From Deroplatys truncata (lineage: Eukaryota; Arthropoda; Insecta; Mantodea; Mantidae), in contig CM060989.1 in the NCBI GenBank assembly GCA_030765065.1, positions 57,488,001-57,552,000 on the forward strand: 64,000 nucleotides of DNA, in the 5' to 3' direction. The notes under the pieces are model-generated. The model saw only the letters and a program-made list of their open reading frames with translations. It did no database searches and was not told the origin of the DNA. The position numbers and the translations under genes are program-made. Shown in pieces: positions 21,599 to 32,487 of the stretch; the first letter of the stretch is position 1; every line of letters starts with the position of its first letter.

Positions 21599-22605
21599 CA
21601 GAGTGAGCCAAAAGACTCTGAACCGCCTGCGCAGTGGTTTTCCTATCCGCATTCTCGGCGCTCGTTGCCGTCTGCCGCTATCATAGAAAGGCGCGCATGA
21701 AACCATATAACGTTTTTAAAACTACTTTTAAAGGCTTTACTTACCAACTTTACGAAAGGAGATGCCGAAACTGGCCACCATCGTTGTCCACACATTTTTG
21801 CCACCTCTTTAGGAGACTATCCATCACTCGCCGTAGTTCACGTTGAGAAATTTCCTGGCGAATATTTTGTTTTAATTCTTCCAGGGTGTGTGAGTTTGTC
21901 TTGTACACTTTATGTTTTATGTTATCCCGGAGGGGTATTTTATGAACAATATTGCCGGCTGGGCGGTGTTTTTCTACTAGGCGTGTGGAAACATGATAAA
22001 AACATGATAACGTACTGCTGTTATAAACGCTGTGGTTTAGCTTTGCAGCGTGAAGTGCAGTATTAAGTTGACGGTGATGTGCTGTAGTTCAGTTACTACG
22101 AGTTATTTATTATTTTGTCCATAATATCTTTGTATATTATGACTCAGCATATATTTTCTACTGCACCACGTGTATTTATTTTTAATTCGTATGTGTTAAC
22201 TCGGTCAGCTCGCCAAGTGAAGGTACGATTTGCAGAAAGATTTCCAGGTGTAAAAGTTTCAGGCCACAGGAAGTGTTCAGGCAAGAAATCTAAACGACGG
22301 CGTTCGGTTCTTACCGAAGAAACATTAAACGACATCGGTCATCGTTTGGAAAATCCCCCCCCCCCAAAAAACTTCCATGATTGATAGTTTTCTAAAGAGG
22401 TGCAAAAAATGTATGGACAACGACGGTGGCCAGTTTCAACATTTCCTTTCATAAAGTTGGTAAGTGGAGCCTTTAAAAGTAGTTTTAAAAATGTTGTAGG
22501 GTTTCATCCCCGCCTTTCTGTGATAGCGGCAGACGGCAACGAGCGCCCAGGACGCGGACAGGAAAAACACCCCGCAGGCGGTTCGGAGTCTTTTGACTCA
22601 CTCTG
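21599..22605 (+). mobile_element. Mariner-like element M2 with very long inverted repeats, copy 1
   Basis: Flanked by TA (21597-21598 and 22606-22607). The ends are CAGAGTGAGCCAAAAGACTC and, reversed, CAGAGTGAGTCAAAAGACTC. The inverted match continues inward for about 215-230 bp on each side (CGCTCGTTGCCGTCTGCCGC, AAACTACTTTTAAAGGCT, AACTGGCCACC), far longer than typical mariner ends. The centre keeps only an N-terminal piece of transposase, so the copy depends on another source for movement. Confidence 0.88.
22140..22384 (+). pseudogene. N-terminal DNA-binding part of a mariner-like transposase
   Basis: The frame holds RQVKVRFAERFPGVKV and RRSVLTEETLNDIGHRLENP, the start of the transposase of this mariner-like group (helix-turn-helix plus linker). 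The linker helix is shortened between GVKV and SKRR, and the catalytic domain is gone; the frame runs into the right inverted repeat. The second copy (60719-61000) retains a longer linker but is frameshifted. Confidence 0.75.
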
Positions 22606-22743
22606 TAGTTGCTTATTTAACATGATCATTTACCTTAATATATTCGAAGATAATTGTCAAATTTACATTTTCATAACCGCGTAAGTTAAATATATTACGT
22701 AACAGAGTTAATTCATCTAAAATGCATGTCAATTCTTATCAAC

Positions 22744-23600
22744 AAAAAATCTGATGTGTTACACTCACATGACTTTCTCTACTCTTGTACAATATATTTT
22801 TACAAACGCCTATTCTCCATATGCTTCATATTAATCGAGATATCAATCTTATTGGTAATTTTCTTGTAGATGCAAGGGGAATATGGTAGCTTTTAAGCGA
22901 TAGTCAAATATTTTATCGCTGGTAGCTATGTGGCGCATTCCATTCTCTTTGCATGTCCAGGACATAAAAAAATGAATAACGAATTTGAGAAAAAGTATAA
23001 GTATTGGAAAATTTAAGGAAATAACAAGCAATATCTCGAAAACGGTTCACTCGAGAAAGAAAATTTATATGATATAAGTTGTGTATTTTAACGCGATCTA
23101 CATTTTCTGTGCAGTAAAATTTTGTCTATCTCTTATGGTTTACCAGTTATGCAAAAGCCGTTCACAATGAAGAATACTTTTGGAGACATTCCCAGAAATT
23201 TCGAGATATACATTTCATTTCTCATGACATTATCTTAAACATATGATATTTCCATCAAAATCGTTAAGAGCCATTTTTGAGAAAATTAAAATTTTCAAAA
23301 AATGTTCCATGTAAAGGGTAGTCTGGGGTGGGGGGATTTTCTTGAAAATCTTCGTGTCGCATCTCTGGAAGATACTGAACGTAAATACCAAGTTTGGTGT
23401 TTATCCGACTGTTAGTTTTTGAGTTATGCTGTTCACAGACACACAGACAGACACACACACACACAGACACACACACGGACATGTTTCCAAAAATGCTTTT
23501 TTTGGATTCAGGGAGTCTCAAAACATGTATTTCCGGTGAAATCTCGGTATCGAAATTTTGGGTGGAATACAATACTTCCCCTAGTTACTATACGTAGTAA
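22744..23600 (-). repeat. Family A/B, young copy (short B variant)
   Basis: B' then A' from an A tract (22744-22749). The B cassette is the short variant with TGGCGCATTCCATTCTC, like both arrays at the window ends. It is truncated at its outer A end: TATACGTAGTAA is followed by unrelated sequence, without GAGAAAGT and the A tract. Confidence 0.88.
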
Positions 23601-24221
23601 TAAGTGGGAGAATCCTCTGGTTTAAACTGTCTCTCAGTATGACGAAAGCACATGCATCACGACAATGTGTTTATATCGTTTTTAGCACCTATCCTTGCAC
23701 TGCACGCGGCTTGTTTGTCACAATTCGAAGGTGTGCATTAGCCAGTTAGGGGAAGGAAACGCAGCGCGGAAGAATACATGTCTGCGAGGCAAGGTTATAA
23801 GGAATAGGGTTCAGATGCGTATATGAAAATATAGCACCAATTGCCATTTATGAAAGTTTGGAAACGCTTGGAAGAGAGCAGGAGCGGTAGTCAACTTGGT
23901 CAACTATCTAGAAAGCGACTAAAGTTATACTTCCACAAGGCCAGTTTTTTCCAGCATTTTGTTTTGGTACACCAAAAAAGTCACAGCGTGTTCAGGAAAA
24001 GAAACTGCCGCGAAGATTGTGAAATATCAACTACACCAGAAAGGTTTTTTTTTTACATTCTTAGTGGTCACGTCAACAATGAGCGTTGAACGTGATAGTT
24101 TGATACATGGTTTATGTAACTGCCTCGCCATTAATAGTTCGCAGTCAATCAGCACGAAATCAATTTCATGGATGTATAGATCTTTATATAATTATTTATC
24201 TCCCTTACTCTTATAAGAGAA
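23601..24221. other. Unassigned DNA
   Basis: Two overlapping frames of 82-85 codons (23841-24216) have no recognisable domain and no codon pattern that stands out. A T9 run lies at about 24048. Confidence 0.4.
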
Positions 24222-24495
24222 CGAGCGAGATAGCACCCGGTAACGTGCGACTCGCATTCGGGAGGTCCTGAGTTCGATTTCTGCTACCGGTCACTCTTAT
24301 TGTGGGTTTTTCATGCTTTTTCCTGATTGGCAAGGCGAGTTTTGGGGTGGTTTCTCTTTACCATGAATTTGTTTTCCCTCATTTCTTCCCCTTATGGGCT
24401 TCTGACGTTATTATAAGTACGCTGGATCGAACATCTGAACCCCTTCGGGAAGGGAGCTGTTTGGATTGGGTCGAACTCGGCCGAGCAGTAGTTCC
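24222..24495 (+). mobile_element. tRNA-derived SINE, type 4, with a GC-rich tail
   Basis: The head is GAGCGAGATAGCACCCGG with B box GAGTTCGATTTCTGCTACC. The body has GTGGGTTTTTCATGC. The tail from about 24400 (GACGTTATTATAAGTACGCT, then CGAACATCTGAACCCC) is homologous to the minus strand of the tandem units at 39441-41091. The tail meets an old A copy directly at 24496. Confidence 0.7.
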
Positions 24496-25080
24496 CTACC
24501 CCAGACTACCCTTGACATGAAGATTTTTCGAAATTTTTAATTTTATAAAAATTGCCTCTAGCGATTTTTGATTAAAACATAATATATTAAAAGTATTTAC
24601 ATTACAAATAAAATGTATATCCTGAATTTTCTGGGAATAGCTTGTGAAGTCCACTTCACTTGGAAGGAACTTTGTATAATCTTGTATAACTGGTAAACAG
24701 TAAGCGATAGATGAAAAAGTACTATGCAAAAAATGTAGATATCTTTAAAACACACAAGTTATTTCAAATAACTTTTTTGTAGCATAAGCCATTTCTGAGA
24801 TATGTTATTAAAGGTTAGAATTGTTCATTTCTTGGTCATTCTCTTAAGTCCTGTCAGCATTCACTTGTTTCTCGCGATCGCATGGAAACAGTATAGAAAT
24901 TTAAGGCCAGCATATAGCGTCCAGTTCTTAAACATTTGACTATGTTCCCTTTGAATCCATAAGGAAATGTGTAATGTAGATTTCTGCAAAGGTTTATTTG
25001 AATTAAATGTAGTAGACAGAAAAATAAGCTTTAGTAAGAATAGCTTGTATACCCACTAATAGACGATAGGGGGTAGAGCG
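24496..25080 (+). repeat. Old family A/B copy, 5' truncated
   Basis: It starts inside the A cassette at CCAGACTACCC and runs to GATAGGGGGTAGAGCGG. The older subfamily diagnostic CTGGGAATAGCTTGTGAAGT is present. The terminal hairpin and T tract are missing. Confidence 0.8.
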
Positions 25081-25150
25081 GAATATTTTTGAGGAGAAGA
25101 CAAACTTTTAGAAGATGGGGACCATTAAACCTTACCAAGTTTGAAAATAC

Positions 25151-25850
25151 AAAAAATATGATTTATTACATTCATGTGACTTTCTCTACCCACTACCTAT
25201 ATTTATTTATATAGCTTCTATAAAGTATTCTTACGAAACCCTATTTTTCTGCTTTCATCTTAATTGAAATAACCGAAGAAACCGAAGAAACCGAAGAAAT
25301 AGTCAGATGTTTAAAAGAACGCCGCCATATGCTGGCCTTGAAATTCCACACTCTTCCCATGACACTGCGAGAAACAACCGAATAGTGACAACACTAAAAT
25401 TACAAAGCACTGAAAAATGTAATACAATAAAAACTAATTTAAAACTTATTTGAAATAAAGTGCGTGTTTTAAAGAGGTCTACATTTTTATATAGTAAGCT
25501 TTCATCTGTCTGTTATAATTTTTGTACCAGTTAAACAAAACGTCTTCAAATGGAGGCTGTTCGCAGAAAATTCAAGATATACATTTTATTTGTCACGTAA
25601 ATATCTTTCATATATGAGAAAATCAAAAACATTGAAACATTTTCCATGTAAAGGGTAATTTAGGGTGAGAGGATTTTCTTGAAAATCTTTATGTCGCATT
25701 TTTGAAACATACTGAACTTAAATACCAAATATCAGTTCACAGACACACACACACACATGCCTGGATATTTTTTCTAAAAAAAATGCTTTTTTTTAATTTT
25801 TGGGTAGAATGCAATACTTATTCTTATTTATTATAGCTGGTAGAGAAATT
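25151..25850 (-). repeat. Old family A/B copy
   Basis: From an A6 tract (25151-25156) through TTACATTCATGTGACTTTCT to AGCTGGTAGAGAAATT. It contains an exact triple repeat of AACCGAAGA/AAACCGAAGA at about 25271-25300. The CA tract is at about 25744-25756. Confidence 0.82.
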
Positions 25851-26347
25851 AATAATAAAATAAAACAAAACAAATGTTTAGAGAAACTCACTGACGTAGC
25901 TAACTTTGGATAACTCCTTTGTAGAATACTTATTTAAGCTCCTCCAGAAAGTATATCGAAATAATTCTAGAACGTTCGAGAACCTCGTGGAAAGATTCCA
26001 CTGAGCATTTTAACCCAAATCCTGCATTTTATAAACATCTTTGAACATTTGATTCAGCGTTCGACTTTATAAATGTTATTTAGCATAAAAAATAAGCATG
26101 TCATTATGACGGTGACGTACAGTTCCTACAGCTCAAGGTAAGCCCAATGGTGAAATTTTGCCTAAAATTGGTCAAAAAATCGATGTTCAGTGTTTTAGTG
26201 TTTTATTTTATTTGTAATTTCTAGTTTCATATTCTACGTTCAGCAATCATATACCTAGCTGTGATGTTTATGAAGTAATTTAGAAATTTATTTGTTTGTT
26301 CCATTTATATACCTACCGCCTATAACATCTAAGGTCATATCAGCAGT
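25851..26347. other. Unassigned DNA between two old A copies
   Basis: No element ends or coding signal were seen. Confidence 0.4.
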
Positions 26348-27130
26348 TTATTGCATTCCACCCAAAAATTCGATATTGAGATTTAACCAGAAATAAGTTT
26401 TGAGGCCCCCTGAATCCAAAAAAAGAAAAGCATTTTTAGATAAAGGTCCTTGCGTGTGTCTAAAATACCAAACATAATATTTAAGTTCGTTATCTTCCAA
26501 AGATGCGATACGAAGATTCTCAAAAAAAATTCCTTAACTACCCTTTACGTGGAAATTTTTTATTTTCGCAAAAATTGCTCTAATGATTTTAACTAAAATT
26601 CTACATTAAAGAAACTCACATGACAAATAAAATGCATATCTTGATTATTCTGGGAATAGCCTGTGAAGTTCTCTTCACTGGAAAGGAGTTCTTGTATAAC
26701 TGGTAAACGTTAAGCGATAAACGAAAATATACTATACCAAAAATGTAGATCTCTTTAAAACACACAATTTGTTTTCAAATAATTTTTTCGTAGCATTAGC
26801 CATTTCCGATATATTCGTTATTAATGGTTCAATTTGTTCATTAATTTGTCATTCTTTTAAAGTCCTGTTGACATTCAGCTGTTTCTCGCGATTGCATGGA
26901 AATAGTCCGGAATTTTAAGGTCAGTACATAGCGTCTAGTTCTTAAACACCTGACTACTGCTATTCCCTTTGTATCTTTAACGAAATGCGTAATGTAGTTA
27001 TTTCTGTAAAGCTTATCTCAATTAAAATGAAGTGAATAGAAAAATAAGCTTTCATAAAAATATTTGTATGCGCACTAATAAAAGATAGAGGTTAGAGAAA
27101 GTCATGTGAATGTAACACATCAAAGTTTTA
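26348..27130 (+). repeat. Old family A/B copy
   Basis: It begins TATTGCATTCCACCCAAAAATT-like sequence, having lost the terminal hairpin, and ends GTCATGTGAATGTAACACATC. The CA tract is gone. It carries the older-subfamily block GGGAATAGCCTGTGAAGT. Confidence 0.82.
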
Positions 27131-27189
27131 CGTTTTGAATAATCTCGTTTCACAGTTGGGTGGTATTACTTTCGGTAATTACATTAAAT

Positions 27190-27300
27190 TCACACACTTA
27201 TCCATACTTCCAGACCCTAGAGAGGACAGATAATAATCCTAGCTAAAGAAAAATTTCCACCCGCCAGTCGGAAATCGAACCCGGAACCCCTGGATTTGAA
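27190..27300 (-). mobile_element. Possible tRNA-derived SINE head
   Basis: On the minus strand GGGGTTCCGGGTTCGATTTC is a good B box, followed by GGAAATTTTTCTTTAGCTAG. The A box is not convincing and no second copy is in the window. Confidence 0.4.
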
Positions 27301-28230
27301 GGATAACACATTTAAAATTTGCGGACATGTATTTTGCTTGATACTCCAATGTTCAAATGGCTTTTTCTCCAATACTTTTTTCATCATCTTGCAATATTCA
27401 AATTGCTCCACGTAATGCAAATCTCAACTAATGTTTTGAAATTTTCAGCACTCATAGAGAACTTTTGAAAAAAGACTCTGATTTGGAGTTTTCTGATATA
27501 AGGTATATTGATTATGCATTTAAATAATTTATATTGCCGGTTGCAAAAAATAAGGAAAGCATGATATCAATATTTGAAAACTTTTACAGCTAAACTATAA
27601 ACACTTCCCAAAAAGTCTGTCAGATTTTTATTGGTGGTGAAGAAATTAAATTTTGAGACAGAAATCTATAATCGTTCATTGCGAGGAGAATTTTGAAAAA
27701 ATGCAAAATTAGAACCTAAAATCTCAGTAAATTATTTATATCTCAATAATGGCTTAACTTAGAGGTTCTAAATATATTTTGTTTTTAGAGAAAATGCATC
27801 TATTATCTCATTAAAATTCGAAGTTCATTGTTAAAAATTACCATTTTAGTATTTTCATAAGATGATTGTATCCATAAATACCTCTGCGTATATAGCAGCT
27901 TTCAGGTCATAATTTTCGGGCTACCAAATTTCATTCAAAAGTTTATGCCTCAAAGAATCACTTAATCTCTACGTATTTCTGTTTGTAAAGTTGAAGATCT
28001 AATGTTATATATTTTGTTTTAATACTCAGTATCAGTTTTGCCCCTTAGATTGAAAATTAACAAAAATTTAAATGATGGGCCCCTCTGTGTCCCCCCTCTT
28101 GTCAACACCCTTGCTCTATACCACGGCGGTAGATAACTCCCATAACGGATACGCAAAATATATATGTCCGAGATATTTATGTGTTTAACTTGCGCGCTGT
28201 TACCCATAAATATATATTAGTTAAAAAGGG
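27301..28230. other. Unassigned AT-rich DNA
   Basis: No open frame of note, no repeat shared with the rest of the window, and no element ends. Confidence 0.4.
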
Positions 28231-28245
28231 ATAAACAAGGAAATA

Positions 28246-28540
28246 CATACCTGAGCCAGTGAATCCTTCAGGGACGCAGGGGCTAGATGTACCTCACATT
28301 TCCACACAAACACTTCACACACGAACCGAAAGCGCACCTTGCCTAGCTACGTTTGAAACTTGTGCGGCGGTTCGGCCGACTTTCCGATTGTTTGGGTACA
28401 GACAGCGCCTCTAGCGGCAGGAATGTTCCCCTACCCAACAGGTACTTGCAAGAGGGGGGGGGCAGTCAGGTTGTTTCCTTTGGTCTTGCGTTACCGACCC
28501 CGGGCCATACCGCGATCCCGCGATCTCTAACGTATGTATA
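28246..28540 (-). other. Candidate CpG-rich exon with a splice donor (weak)
   Basis: On the minus strand a GC- and CpG-rich stretch with no similarity to any repeat here ends in CTGGCTCAG|GTATGTATTT at about 28246-28255, a strong consensus 5' splice site. The stretch upstream has stops in the frames I followed, so it would be non-coding, such as a 5' untranslated first exon. It is the only place in the window that looks like a possible piece of host gene. One good donor can occur by chance, and no promoter element was identified. Confidence 0.25.
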
Positions 28541-29702
28541 TTGCGTGGACCGTTAACAGATGTTCAAATCTTTTTCCTTCTCTTTTCTAATCTTCTTGTT
28601 TCTTCATTTTCTATCTCCTCTTCTCGCTCCATTTCGTATATGCTTATGTTTCATTACAGCTACCATTGTTTCGTCCTTTTTGTCTCCTCTTCAGTTATAT
28701 CTTCCTCCGTTTTCTGTCTCCTGGCATCCCGATAAAACTAAGTACCGAATTTCTTAGCGATCGGCAATCTACAATATCTGGATAGCACTACTTGGAAGGT
28801 ATGTTTGCCGTTAAGTTTTCTGGTGAACGCTGGCAGTACGCACGCCACCTCTCGGTCGTGAAACAATAATGTATATACTTCTCGCAAAATTTAGAAAAGA
28901 TACAAACGATTCGCGCTTGAAAGAAGCGAATGAATGAATGAATGAGGCTCCCATTCTTCTCTAATGACCTGACAGCTTGAGTAGGGTTGCAGTTGGATGG
29001 TGACCTTGTAGCTTGGGGAGAGGCTTTGGTCATATGCCGTTTCCGAACTTTTTTGCTCAACTCAGCCGTACAGAACTCGAGGCACATTTATGTTATATAC
29101 TGCGGTTTCTCAACGTTTAGACCTACCACTCTGGTCTAATGGAAACTGCATAAATTGACAACACAGCAATGTTTATTAGAAAAAGCAAATAAGGGAGGGA
29201 AAGAGATAGAGAAAGATTGTGGAAACCTGTGGCTACCATACTCTCAGTTCGTTTTGACTACAGGACCCGCCTCATACACCAAGACAGTGGTTTGTTGAAA
29301 GTTTGCGTTTATATTCTCTTACAAAGAACGACATCGTTTGTACCTTTTCTAAATGTTACGGTAAGGATCAACGTAATGGACGAATGAACGCAAAACCTGT
29401 TCGAAAATATAGAAGCAATGTTAGGTTTTATACTGGCGAGCTCTTTGCATTGAAAATAAATGAACAAAAAACGAGTAAAAGAAAAGAATAACATAAAATA
29501 AAGGTTTCAGCAAACCGTTCTTGATAATGCGCACCTTTTGACGTTCGCATTACTCTCCCAGTGAAACAGAAGATTTTATACCTGTCTCAACCGTCGTCGG
29601 TATTTGGCGTGGGGTGTGGCGCCTACGAATAAAATTCCTTACGCGGTTCAGTGATTCGGTATCTCACTGAGGTTCTGAACCACTGGTAATTATGTCGTCC
29701 TG
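28541..29702. other. Unassigned DNA
   Basis: It contains a T/C-rich stretch (28560-28730), a short (GAAT)n at about 28930-28947 and frames of 60-99 codons without recognised domains. No element ends were found. Confidence 0.4.
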
Positions 29703-29822
29703 CGTGGTCTAGGAATACTATACTAACCTCTAGTTCCTGAGATCGCGGGTTCAAACCCGTGGAGGCCGATAGATTTTTTCGGGCGTAAAAATCCTTAACA
29801 TGGCTTCCTTCACCTAAGTGGT
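29703..29822 (+). mobile_element. tRNA-derived SINE, type 3, 5' part
   Basis: GATCGCGGGTTCAAACCCGT (B box) is followed by TTTTTTCGGGCGTAAAAATC and CTTAACATGGCTTCC, matching the 5' half of the SINE at 11816-12056. It stops where the LINE sequence begins. Confidence 0.7.
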
Positions 29823-30044
29823 ATGTTTATAAGACGTGACATAACAAAGAAAAGAGTGCAAAGAATAAATAGTGAGTTAAACTGGATGTATGAAAAACGT
29901 CAATGTTTATTTGTAGATGGAAATTTTTGGTTACAAGACCGAGATTTTGGCACAGATGGGGTTCATCTAAATCGACGGTGGTCCTATAAATTTGGTAAAC
30001 CGTTGTGTAATGTCACAGCATCACTGGATAAGGGAAACTGGTAA
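29823..30044 (+). pseudogene. LINE ORF1 C-terminus, esterase-like (SGNH) fragment
   Basis: The frame RINSELNWMYEKRQCLFVDG...DFGTDGVHLNRRWSYKFG fits the final block of SGNH hydrolase/esterase domains found in the ORF1 of some CR1-like elements. DGVHLN supplies the Asp and His of the D-x-x-H motif. The N-terminal Gly-Asp-Ser block is not visible. The stop after GNW is followed about 80 bases later by the start of ORF2-like sequence, the expected order. Confidence 0.6.
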
Positions 30045-30160
30045 GGAAAACGGTGGATGTGGTCCCCTCACAAAGGCTAACTTCTGTAGCTTCCCATAAG
30101 CATACAACTCCCGTACAAAAGTAAGAAACTGAAACTAGTGCATATTAATATACAGTGTAT

Positions 30161-30815
30161 AAAAATCTGATGTGTTACACTCACATGACTTTCTCTACTC
30201 TTGTACAAACTATTTTTACAAACGCTTATTCTCCATATGCTTCATGTCAATCGAGTATCTCGAAAATGGTTCACTAAACAAAAAAACTGTATATGACATA
30301 AATTGTGTATTTTAACGCGATCTACATTTTTTGTGTAGTAAAATTTTGTCTATCTCTTATGGTTTACCAGCTATGCAAAAGTCGTTCACAATGAAGAATA
30401 CTTTTGGAGACATTCCCAGAAAATTAAAGATATACATTTTATTTGTCATGAAAATATATTAAACATATGATATTTTAATCAAAATCGTTAGAGCCATTTT
30501 TGAGAAAATTAAAATTTTCGAAAAATGTTCCATGTAAAGGGTAATCTGGGGTGGGGGGATTTTCTTGAAAACCTTCGTGTCGCATTTCTGGAAGATACTG
30601 AACCTAAATGCCAAGTTTGGTGTTTATCCGACTGTTCATTTCTGAGTTATGCTGTTCACAGACAGACACACACACACACACGGACATGTTTCCAAAAATG
30701 CTTTTTTGGATTCAGGGGTCTCAAAACATGTATTTACGGTGAAATCTCGGTATCGAATTTTTGGGTGGAATACAATACTTCCCCTGCTTACTATACGTAG
30801 TAGAGAAAGTAAAAA
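30161..30815 (-). repeat. Family A/B copy inserted in the LINE, B cassette mostly deleted
   Basis: A5 tracts on both sides (30161-30165 and 30811-30815) bracket TCTGATGTGTTACACTC on the left and GTAGTAGAGAAAGT on the right. A deletion joins the outer part of B (near TCAATCGAG) to A at ATCTCGAAAATGG (about 30256), removing about 270 bp. Taking out the copy plus one A5 leaves the LINE frame reading NIQCIKNK, so AAAAA is best read as the target duplication. Confidence 0.9.
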
Positions 30816-31786
30816 TAAGTAGGTGCCAATTGGTGCGTTGGTCACTCCGATTAATTTTGTACTAGGTAGCGTTTACTGTCGTACAGAATTTAACAATGGT
30901 GGTGCATGCATTTTTGTGAGGGTGATATTAGCTTTAATCCCATTAATATAAATGGCTTTTCAGTAGACAAATCTTATGAAGTATGTGAAATTGTCTTACC
31001 AGATTTTAATGTCATTGTCTTGTCCGTTTATCGCTCTTCTTTGAGAGAATAGAAAGTATATTAACTGTTATTAGTAAAAGCAACTGTAGAATAATATTTG
31101 GTATAGATTTAAACATCGACCTTAACATGCCCAACAACAAGTTGGCAATTTTCCTCAACCTATTAAGATCGCATAATTTGTATCCTACTAGTTTTCAACC
31201 TACTAGAAATAAAGCATGTTTAGAATATTTCTTTACAAATATCTCTCAAAATAATTACGTCGTGTTACCACATGATTTCTGTATTTCTGACCATTTTGTC
31301 TTGATAATGCACACTTAAATCCCAAGACATACTTTTAGTTATATTAATAGGTATAAACAGATACGTGACTTTGGGGATAATAAAATAGCCAATTTTTGTG
31401 ATCTTATGATTACAACTGACTGGTATTATGCAATTGCAGACGCTGATGTTAATATATCCTTTCAAAATTTTATGGATTACTTCTTACATTGTTTTGAAAT
31501 CTGCTTTACAATAAAGCGAAAAAAGGTAGGAATCAAAACCAATCCTAAGTGGTATACCAATGAACTTAAAATGCTAAAAAATCTGGTTTTGGCTCATCAC
31601 ACAGTTTACCTTAATTTAAGAACTGAACACGCGAAAGAGTAATATCTTTTTCTTAAAAGAAAATATAAAAAGAATTGAGTGAATCTAAGCGAACCATGTA
31701 TGACAATCTCATTACTAATTCAACTAATAAATGTAAAACTGTTTGGAATGTGGTATAGGATGAGGCACATATAAACAAGGACAATA
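30816..31786 (+). pseudogene. LINE ORF2 endonuclease domain
   Basis: APE-type endonuclease remnants in order: GGACIFVR-like block near 30897, VIVLSVYRSS near 31010, IIFGIDLNIDL (equivalent of the GDFN motif) near 31090 and SDHFVL with the catalytic Asp-His pair at 31286-31303. This nuclease nicks the target for target-primed reverse transcription. Stops and frame changes (about 31048 and 31317) disable it. It is followed by the linker region PKWYTNELKMLKNL. Confidence 0.8.
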
Positions 31787-32485
31787 CGAGGGTAATCCAG
31801 AAAGTCCCAGACGTTTTGAAATACACAATTAACAAAATGCAAATATCAACGTTTATTATCTACATTTGAAAGGTACACTTCTAAGCTATTTTTCTATATA
31901 ATCGCCATTCAAACTGAGGCATTTATCATACTGTGGCACAATTTTTTGAATACCCTCTCTGTGGAAATCTGCCGCCTGCGACTTCAACCACTGGTTTACA
32001 CCGGCATGCAGTTCAGCGTCAGTATCAAAGCATCATTTTCATGCACCTAACTCCGTAAAATTTGGGGAAAATGTTCCGGAAGTTCTGTAATCGGAAACGA
32101 CGATCTTCACGAATTTTGTCATTGATTTGCATTGACAGTTCATTAGTCATAAGGCTAGGCCTACCACTGCAATCCTCGTCGTGAACATTGGTACGGCCAT
32201 TTTTAAAATCAATGCACCATTGCCTGACTCGGCTTTCACCCATTATTCCCTGCCCGTAAACATCACAAAGATGACGATAAATTTCAATTGGTTTATTTTT
32301 TTTAGCCAACCGCACTTCACAAGTGGCGGGATTTTCTATTGCAGCGCACATTTTAATAACTCACAGAGAGCACAGTAAGGAAGGCACAGTCGTCATGCTA
32401 CCACAGCTGGATGCGTACTGAATGTAGGAACGTTCTGGCACCAAGATGGCGGCTCTAGCCCTACTCATCGCCACGATAGCCCTGG
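31787..32485 (-). mobile_element. Mariner derivative M3 with central deletion
   Basis: TA flanks at 31785-31786 and 32486-32487. The left end is CGAGGGTAATCCAGAAAGTC. The right end GATAGCCCTGG is a worn inverted match. At 699 bp, about half of a full mariner is missing. Minus-strand coding at both edges belongs to the same transposase, with the catalytic middle removed. It sits inside the LINE and is therefore younger. Confidence 0.85.
31880..32351 (-). pseudogene. Mariner transposase with N- and C-terminal parts only
   Basis: The N-terminal 109 codons (MCAAIENPATCEVRLAKKNK start, GRPSLMTNELSMQINDKIRE in the linker) hold the DNA-binding helix-turn-helix. After a junction near 32035 the reading continues in another frame with DTDAELHAGVNQWLKSQAA and CLSLNGDYIEK followed by a stop, the usual mariner C-terminus. 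All three catalytic Asp positions lie in the missing middle. Confidence 0.82.
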
Positions 32486-32487
32486 TA

